Assembly (NCBI RefSeq): GCF_022479115.1
Contig: NZ_CP092497.1
Location: 4,898,001-4,962,000, forward strand
DNA length: 64,000 nt
From: Amycolatopsis sp. EV170708-02-1
Lineage (GTDB): Bacteria > Actinomycetota > Actinomycetes > Mycobacteriales > Pseudonocardiaceae
Direction of reading: 5' to 3'
The notes beneath the pieces were generated by a model that saw only the letters and a program-made list of their open reading frames with translations, did no database searches and was not told the origin of the DNA. Each line of letters opens with the position of its first letter. Position 1 is the stretch's first letter. Of this stretch, positions 58,298-64,000 are shown one piece after another. A program made the translations under genes and the position numbers.

Positions 58298-59428
58298 TCA
58301 GCCCGGAAGGGACTCCAGGTGGTCCGCGGCCGCCACGACTCCCCCGGCCGCCGCGAAGGAGGCCCGCACCCGCGCGACGGACGCGGCGTAGGCGGGTTCG
58401 GCCAGCACCTCGGTGACCGTGCGGCGGATGTCGGGCGCCTTCGCGCGGTCGAAGCGCAGCCGCAGCCCGGCGCCGGCCGCCTCGACCTGCTGAGCCAGCA
58501 TCGACTGGTCGTCCCGGATCGGCGCGATCACCAGGGGCAGCCCGGAAGCCAGCGTCTCGCTCACCGTGTTGTGCCCGCCGTGACAGATCACCGCCGCCGC
58601 TTTCCGCACCACTTCCGCCTGCGGGATCCGCTTGACGACCAGCACTTCGTCGCTGAGCAGTTCGCCGGTCGGGTCGACGACGAGGCCCTGGACGTCCGGC
58701 ATCCCGGCGAGGGCGTCGACGCATTCGGACAGGAAACGCCGTCCGAGCGCCGCGTTGGCGGTGCCGAGGGTGGCGATGACGAGCGGGCGGCCGTCGAGCC
58801 GGTCCCACGAGAAACCCACCGGCGGCGCGGGAGCCAGCGCGGGGCCGACGAACCGGACCGCGCCGACGTCGGCGATCGGCCCCGTCAGCGACACGGTGGT
58901 GAACGCCAGGATGAGATCCGGCGAGAACCGCAGATCCCCGCACGACACCTGGTGCCGAACGCGGAGCCCCTCCTGCAGTCCGTCGACCCAAGCGGCGATC
59001 TTCGGCATGGCGCCCAGCGGATCCCCGAGTTCGGTGGACGTCGACGCCGACGTCACCCACGGCAGGGAACGGCGGCTCGCCACGAGGGCGCCCGCGAAAG
59101 CCTGCTGATCGGCGAGTACGACATCGGGCCGGAAAGCCTCCACCGCCCTCTCGACCCCGGGGACCATCGCGTCCGCGAGCGGGACCAGATACCGCTCCCA
59201 CAGGTACTTCAGCGCCGCGAACCCGCGCAGGCCGTCGGGACGCCGCTCGACGGCGAACTCCAGCGCGTCACCCGCCGCGTACACCCGGCCCGCCCGCGTC
59301 AGTTCGGACGTCGTCGGTTCCGGGCCGCACCAGGCGACGTCGTGGCCGCGGCCCACCAGCTCGGCGGCCACCGCGCGCAACGGCGCGACATGCCCGGTGA
59401 GCGGCGGGACGACCAGCAGGTACTTCAT
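58298..59428 (-). CDS. GT1-type glycosyltransferase (macrolide/lipid type)
   Basis: The 376-residue GT-B enzyme begins MKYLLVVPPLTGHVAPLRAV, has the mid-domain VIATLGTANAALGRRFL and the nucleotide-sugar motif VICHGGHNTVSETLASGLPL with APIRDDQSMLAQQV. Relatives attach sugars to macrolides, polyenes and lipids. ATG 59428 overlaps the stop of the upstream hydrolase gene. As last gene of the PKS-ACP-hydrolase-GT operon it probably glycosylates the polyketide product. Confidence 0.88.
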   Translation of the reverse strand: MKYLLVVPPLTGHVAPLRAVAAELVGRGHDVAWCGPEPTTSELTRAGRVYAAGDALEFAVERRPDGLRGFAALKYLWERYLVPLADAMVPGVERAVEAFRPDVVLADQQAFAGALVASRRSLPWVTSASTSTELGDPLGAMPKIAAWVDGLQEGLRVRHQVSCGDLRFSPDLILAFTTVSLTGPIADVGAVRFVGPALAPAPPVGFSWDRLDGRPLVIATLGTANAALGRRFLSECVDALAGMPDVQGLVVDPTGELLSDEVLVVKRIPQAEVVRKAAAVICHGGHNTVSETLASGLPLVIAPIRDDQSMLAQQVEAAGAGLRLRFDRAKAPDIRRTVTEVLAEPAYAASVARVRASFAAAGGVVAAADHLESLPG

Positions 59429-60201
59429 CCGCGCGGCCTCCCGTGCCGGTCGATCCACTTCAGCAGCAGCTCCCGGACCTCACGGTGCTGCTCGACGAGC
59501 ACCGAATGCCCTTGTCCCTCGAACACGTGCAGCTCGCCGCGGGGCAGCAACGAGGTCAGCGCGGTGAGATCGTCGGCCTGGTAGCCGTGACTGCCCAAAA
59601 TGGACAGTACGGGGCAGCCGATCCCGGCCACCTGGTCCAGGGTCAGCAAGGGCCCGAGCGGGACCTCCTCGGCCATCGACGTGGACATGATCCGCTCGGC
59701 CGCCATTCTCGCCAGCCGCCGGTGATGCGCGCTGTAGTTGGCCTCGATCCAGTCGAAGCTCTCCTCGACCTTCAAGAACCGCACGGTGTGTTCGAGGATC
59801 TGCGACATCTTGCCCGCCCACAGTTCGGTGGCGGGCTCCGACTCGATGCACACGATGCTGCGCACCCGTTCCGGTTTCGCCACGGCGTAGCTGTAGGCGA
59901 GGGTGCCGCCGAAACTGTTGCCGACCAGGTGCACGGGCCGGTCGAGGTCGAGCTGGTCGAGCAGGTCGTCGAGATCGGCGACGAAATCCGCGATCGTGTA
60001 CCCGCGCTCCGGGCGTTCGGTCTTGCCGTGGCCGCGCAGGTCGTAACTGATCACGTCCACCCCGGCGGCGGCCACCGGCGGGGCCAGCGTGAGGTAGAAG
60101 CTCGCCAGGCTGTCGGTGCCCATCCCGTGCAGGAACACCACGGTCTCCGTACCCCCGCCGGGCACGAGCTGCACGTTGGTGCGCAGCCCGTTCACGGTCA
60201 T
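59425..60201 (-). CDS. Alpha/beta hydrolase of the PKS operon
   Basis: The 258-residue enzyme has VVFLHGMGTDSLASF (oxyanion region), nucleophile elbow GNSFGGTLAYSY, the acid near SILGSHGYQADDL and histidine in FEGQGHSVLV, so the triad is complete. ATG 60201, with AAGG upstream, is preferred over GTG 60210. It may release the chain from the ACP, since the PKS shown here has no visible thioesterase domain at its C-terminus, or may modify the product. That role is inferred from the operon. Confidence 0.85.
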   Translation of the reverse strand: MTVNGLRTNVQLVPGGGTETVVFLHGMGTDSLASFYLTLAPPVAAAGVDVISYDLRGHGKTERPERGYTIADFVADLDDLLDQLDLDRPVHLVGNSFGGTLAYSYAVAKPERVRSIVCIESEPATELWAGKMSQILEHTVRFLKVEESFDWIEANYSAHHRRLARMAAERIMSTSMAEEVPLGPLLTLDQVAGIGCPVLSILGSHGYQADDLTALTSLLPRGELHVFEGQGHSVLVEQHREVRELLLKWIDRHGRPRG

Positions 60202-60214
60202 CGTCGGCACCTTC

Positions 60215-60514
60215 TCAGCCCCGTTCGCCGAGCCGGGCGGCCACGTAGTCGGCGATGTCGCCGACCCGGAGCCCGATCACGTCGTCGAGATCCTTCTCCG
60301 CCAGGAACTCCGCGAGATTGACGTCCTCGCCGAAGAACTCGGCGAGGATGCTCGCGAAGGTCACCAGGTCGATGCTCTCCAGGCCGAGATCCTCGTGGAA
60401 GGTGGTCCGCGGGGTGATCTCGATGCCGAGGACGTCGGTGTCCCCGACCAGTTCCTTCAGCAACTCGGCCACGGTGCCGAAGACCGACGCCGGGCTCTGC
60501 TGTTCGATCGTCAT
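60215..60514 (-). CDS. Stand-alone acyl carrier protein
   Basis: The 99-residue acidic protein is helical, with the phosphopantetheine attachment motif DLGLESIDLV (Ser near residue 47) and the following acidic helix II (FFGEDVNLAEFLAEKDLDDV). It begins 16 bases after the PKS stop and 13 bases before the hydrolase gene. Since the PKS has no obvious internal ACP in the visible part, this protein probably carries the growing chain in trans. Confidence 0.9.
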   Translation of the reverse strand: MTIEQQSPASVFGTVAELLKELVGDTDVLGIEITPRTTFHEDLGLESIDLVTFASILAEFFGEDVNLAEFLAEKDLDDVIGLRVGDIADYVAARLGERG

Positions 60515-60530
60515 GCTCTGCTCCTTGCTC

Positions 60531-63500
60531 TCACCCGCGGTTCCAGGCCACCACGTGCCCGGGAATTCCGGCGAATTCCGCCCCGATACCGATCTCCTCG
60601 GCCAGCCCCGCCGGCTCGCCTTCGGCCCGGACCGCGATCCGGGGAGCCGTCGCGGTCTCTTCCCTGACCAGCGCGACCGCGACGTCGCCCGCCGACGCGA
60701 CGGCCACCGCCAGCGGCGGCACGACCCGGCCGTGCAGGCCGGTGACCCTGGTCCCGTCGGCGCTCACGCGGAGTTCCGCCGGGTAGACGCCGTCCAAGCC
60801 GAGTTTCGAGCGGACCGCGTCCTTGATCGCGATCCGCTCCAACAGCCAGCCGCGCTGGCGTCGCGGCGCGCAGGCGGCGAACTCGGCGCGTTCCTCGGTG
60901 CCGAGATAGATGCCGGCGTAGATGTCCCGTGCGGCGGGGCTCGGCCACCGGTCCGTGACCACCGTCCAGCCACCGTGATGGTCCTCCGAAAGCCGGTGCC
61001 GGTCCGGGAAGGCGTAGACCCGGTGCGCGGGCCGGTCGCACGGGAACCGGATGTCGCGCCACTGCTCGATCCTGGCCAGCACGGCGCCGTCCAGCACGAG
61101 CTCCGCGTCCATCTCCAGTACGTCCGGCCGCGGCAGCCGGACCCGGACGACGCAGCGCAGCTTGGTGCCCGGCGCCGGTTCCGGTGCGAACCAGGTGACC
61201 CGGCCCATCGACGTCGGGAACGCCAGCAACGCGTCCGCCTTGGTCGCCATCAGCCAGCAGCCCAGCAGTTGGCCGACGTTGTCCAGCAGCGCGCCGGGCG
61301 CGGACGGCACGACGAGGTCGCCGCGGATATGCCGCTCGCCCAGCCCGATGAGCTTGTCGAGCCCTTGGTACGCGGGGCCGTGGAACATCTCGCGGCGGGT
61401 GTAGATCTCGGCGGCGGTCAGCGGCGGCGCCGTTTCCGGTCCGGGCGGCGGAGACGGCCGCGGGGCCGTCGGATAACGCTGAGCCAGGTGGACGTCCATA
61501 CTGGCGTGCGGTCCGATTTGGACACTGATCCGGTCGCCCTCGCGGGTCATCGAAAGCGGCACCCGCACCGCCGGGGCGGCGATCAGCCAGCGGGAGAACG
61601 CCGCGTTGCTCACGCCCGTCGCGACCGTGCCCGGCCAGGCCCGTTCCGCTTCCCGGCAGGCCAGGTCCACCAGTGTCGTGGCGGGCACGGTGGGACGGAA
61701 GTCCGCCTCGTCCGGCCAGTCCTCGCGCTGCCGGAAGAACCGGTGATCGACCAGATAAGGCATCGTCGCGAGCGATACGTCCACAGTGGACTCGACCGTC
61801 CGCCGGGCCGCCGCGTTGACGACACTCGCCGCGGCCTGCCGGGTCTCCGCGAGCAGCGCGGTGAACTCCGCGACGATCGCGTCCGGCACGCCGTGGACCA
61901 ACTCGGGAACCGCGCCGTCGAACATGCCCTTGACGTCGCCTTCGACCGAAAGCAGCGTGCCCGCCGTGTCGATCCGGGTCCGGCGCGGCTCCAGCGCGTC
62001 GAACGCGGGCCTTCCGCCCTCCACCCAGACAGCCGTGGCGACACGGCGCAGCTGGGCGAGACCCGCCCTCGTGCCGGAGGACGCCGGGACGACCAGGTGC
62101 GGCCGCGAGCCCAGCGTGTCCGACACGAACGTACCGAGCTGGCCGGCCCCCGCCTGCACGAAGACACGGGCGCCATCGGCGTAGAGCGCGTCGACCAGTT
62201 CCCGGAACCGGACCTTGCGCACCAGATGGGCCAGGTACAGCTCGCGGACCTCCACCGGATCCGTGGGATACGGCCGGGCCGTGGTCGCCGACCAGACCGG
62301 GATCCGCGGCGGCTTCAGGTCCAGTTCGGCCGCGAGCCGGGTGAACGGGCCGAGCCGGGACCGCATCAGCGGGGTGTGGAACCCGGACCGGAACGGCAGC
62401 GTCCTGGCGACGACGCCGTGCTGGGTGCACAGTTTCGCCAGCCTGGCCGCGGCGGCCGGGTCACCGCAGACGATCGTCTGCCGCGGCGCGTTCTCGTGGG
62501 AGATCATCAGCTCCGGTTCGGCGGCGAGCAGCGCCTCCGCCCGCTCCGCGGAACAGCCGAGCACGAGGAATTCGGCGTCCGGCAGCGTGAATCCCCGCGG
62601 CCAGTACCGGTTCAGCATGTCCTCTGTGGACTGTCCGGGGTACATCCCCGCCGCCTGCATCGCGGTCCATTCGCCGACGCTGTGCCCGGCGAGCAGATCC
62701 GGTTTGACGCCGAGCCGTCGCAGCGCGGTGTCGAGCAGCAACCCGACCTGGGACACACTCGACGCGCGCGCGAGCACGCTCGCCGTCGACCACTCGGGCC
62801 GGTCCAGGCCGAAGTGCCGGGCGACGTCGGCGCAGCGCGGTTCCGCGTCCGCTTCCAGCCCCGGGTAGACGAACGCGGTCTTCGCCCCGGTCTGCTCCAG
62901 CAGGGGCGCCGTCGTGCACCAGATGTCGTTGGGGCCGTGCCAGGAACCGCCCTCGGCCGCGATCTTCGCCAGCACCCTCCGCGCGACTTCGAGCCGCTTC
63001 CCGGTCGGCCCGACGATCCCGATCCGGCACGGACCGTGCCCACCGGACTCCGGATCCGGGCGATCAAGCAGGGCGCGCAGTTCTTCCGGTGTGGACGCCG
63101 CGAGCAGGAGGACCCGCTCGGGCTCTCCGGTCACCTTGGCCCGGCTCGGCCGCGACGGCGCGGGGTCCGCCTCCTCCAGCACCACGTGCGCGTTGACCCC
63201 GCCGAAACCGAAGGCGTTGACCGCCGCCCGGCGCGGGACGTCGCCCGACCGCCACCGCTCGGCGTCGGACAAGGCACGGAAACGGGTCTTGTCCAGCAGC
63301 GGACTCGGGTCGGCGCAGTTCAGGGTCGGCGGCAGGACGGCGTGGTGCAGCGCGAGCGCCGCCTTGATCAGACCGGCGGCGCCGGCGGTCGGCATGGTGT
63401 GCCCGATCATCGCCTTCACCGCGCCGATCGCCGCGCGGGGCCCGTCCGGCGGGCCGAACACCTCGGCGAGGGTGGCCAGTTCGGCGGCGTCCCCGGCCGG

Positions 63501-64000
63501 GGTCGCGGTCCCGTGCGCCTCCAGCAGGCCGAGCGCGCCGGGGGCGGTGGGGTCGAGGCCCGCCGACGCCCATGCGCGCCGCAGGGCCAGCGTCTGACCG
63601 GCGACGGCCGGGCTGAGGAGGCTCGCGCCCTTCCCGTCGCTCGACGTCCCGGAACCGCGCAGCACCGCGTAGACCCGGTCACCGTCGCGGCGCGCGTCGT
63701 AGAACCGTTTCAGCACCACGATCGCGGTGCCCTCACCGATCAGGAGACCGTCCGCGTCCCGCGAGAACGGGCTGATCCGCTGGCTCGGCGAGAGGGCGCC
63801 GAGCTGCGTGAACATCGACCAGAGCGTGTCGTCGTGGCAGTGATGCACGCCGCCGGCCAGCACGACGTCACAGCGACGGCGGGCGAGTTCGCCGATCGCC
63901 TGGTCGACGGCGAGCAGCGAGGACGCGCAGGCGGCGTCCACCGTGTACGCGGGGCCGCCGAAGTCCAGCCGGTTCGCGACCCGCGACGCGGCGAGGTTCG
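60531..64000 (-). CDS. Type I polyketide/fatty acid synthase (KS-AT-DH), 5' end beyond window
   Basis: About 1156 residues are visible. The ketosynthase is entered just before its active-site DAACASS, with LEAHGTATPAGD and AMIGHTMPTAGAAG. The acyltransferase carries GHSVGEWTAM, and two hot-dog (dehydratase) halves follow (YLVDHRFFRQ and MFHGPAYQGLDKLIG). The tail has WLLERIAIKDAVRSKLG, which recalls the helix of phosphopantetheinyl transferases; that domain call is tentative. No KR, ER or internal ACP is seen. The order resembles iterative PfaA/enediyne-like synthases. The frame continues past 64000 on the 5' side. Confidence 0.87.
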   Translation of the reverse strand, partial: NLAASRVANRLDFGGPAYTVDAACASSLLAVDQAIGELARRRCDVVLAGGVHHCHDDTLWSMFTQLGALSPSQRISPFSRDADGLLIGEGTAIVVLKRFYDARRDGDRVYAVLRGSGTSSDGKGASLLSPAVAGQTLALRRAWASAGLDPTAPGALGLLEAHGTATPAGDAAELATLAEVFGPPDGPRAAIGAVKAMIGHTMPTAGAAGLIKAALALHHAVLPPTLNCADPSPLLDKTRFRALSDAERWRSGDVPRRAAVNAFGFGGVNAHVVLEEADPAPSRPSRAKVTGEPERVLLLAASTPEELRALLDRPDPESGGHGPCRIGIVGPTGKRLEVARRVLAKIAAEGGSWHGPNDIWCTTAPLLEQTGAKTAFVYPGLEADAEPRCADVARHFGLDRPEWSTASVLARASSVSQVGLLLDTALRRLGVKPDLLAGHSVGEWTAMQAAGMYPGQSTEDMLNRYWPRGFTLPDAEFLVLGCSAERAEALLAAEPELMISHENAPRQTIVCGDPAAAARLAKLCTQHGVVARTLPFRSGFHTPLMRSRLGPFTRLAAELDLKPPRIPVWSATTARPYPTDPVEVRELYLAHLVRKVRFRELVDALYADGARVFVQAGAGQLGTFVSDTLGSRPHLVVPASSGTRAGLAQLRRVATAVWVEGGRPAFDALEPRRTRIDTAGTLLSVEGDVKGMFDGAVPELVHGVPDAIVAEFTALLAETRQAAASVVNAAARRTVESTVDVSLATMPYLVDHRFFRQREDWPDEADFRPTVPATTLVDLACREAERAWPGTVATGVSNAAFSRWLIAAPAVRVPLSMTREGDRISVQIGPHASMDVHLAQRYPTAPRPSPPPGPETAPPLTAAEIYTRREMFHGPAYQGLDKLIGLGERHIRGDLVVPSAPGALLDNVGQLLGCWLMATKADALLAFPTSMGRVTWFAPEPAPGTKLRCVVRVRLPRPDVLEMDAELVLDGAVLARIEQWRDIRFPCDRPAHRVYAFPDRHRLSEDHHGGWTVVTDRWPSPAARDIYAGIYLGTEERAEFAACAPRRQRGWLLERIAIKDAVRSKLGLDGVYPAELRVSADGTRVTGLHGRVVPPLAVAVASAGDVAVALVREETATAPRIAVRAEGEPAGLAEEIGIGAEFAGIPGHVVAWNRG

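Overview
High-GC actinomycete chromosome, most likely family Pseudonocardiaceae and probably Amycolatopsis. The genus is an inference from gene content, the run of PucR-type regulators, a complete mce locus, GTG/ATGA-coupled starts and abundant long palindromic intergenic elements. No insertion sequence, phage or CRISPR array was seen.

Layout. 1-8.6 kb: housekeeping and stress genes (lipoprotein fragment, GPP34 protein, YidC-type insertase with a DUF6412 partner, ABC-F ATPase, YdcF protein, methyltransferase, a second ABC-F ATPase with a leader-peptide attenuator, PRC/DUF2382 protein). 8.6-15.6 kb: a membrane Ser/Thr kinase coupled to an exported protein, TerC under a probable manganese riboswitch, a flavin oxidoreductase, an SRPBCC protein, and a MarR/SnoaL-like pair with a visible operator. 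15.6-27.2 kb: two divergent, translationally coupled operons. One encodes a glycosyltransferase, a short-chain dehydrogenase and an antigen-85-like secreted acyltransferase. The other encodes an exported protein, a FadD32-like acyl-AMP ligase, a Pks13-like condensase and an MFS exporter. Together they look like a complete route for making, reducing, exporting and transferring a branched mycolate-type lipid. 27.5-36.5 kb: two tRNA-Val genes, tandem receptor kinases, a copper-type P-ATPase and two DUF6801 surface proteins. 37-46 kb: a lipoprotein, a secreted lipase and four PucR-type regulators around an alpha/beta hydrolase. 46.6-55.8 kb: a full mce operon (two YrbE permeases, MceA-F, two Mce-associated proteins). 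56-58 kb: a DrrAB-type ABC exporter. 58.3-64 kb: a second lipid/polyketide cluster (type I PKS cut by the right edge, stand-alone ACP, alpha/beta hydrolase, glycosyltransferase).

Regulation readable in the sequence: a 10-residue leader peptide with an anti-Shine-Dalgarno element and a WhiB7-like promoter before the second ABC-F gene; a yybP-ykoY-type riboswitch before terC whose P1 stem competes with a ribosome-site-sequestering hairpin; operator palindromes before the SRPBCC and SnoaL/MarR genes; and leaderless promoters before several genes.

Quality note: four genes (19128, 37673, 49855 and 54939) are each broken by one missing base in a C/G run, and each is restored by adding one base. 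This points to homopolymer errors in the assembly, with phase variation or real decay as less likely explanations. About ten near-perfect palindromes (13-46 bp arms) occupy most gene-free gaps, and at least three sequence families recur.
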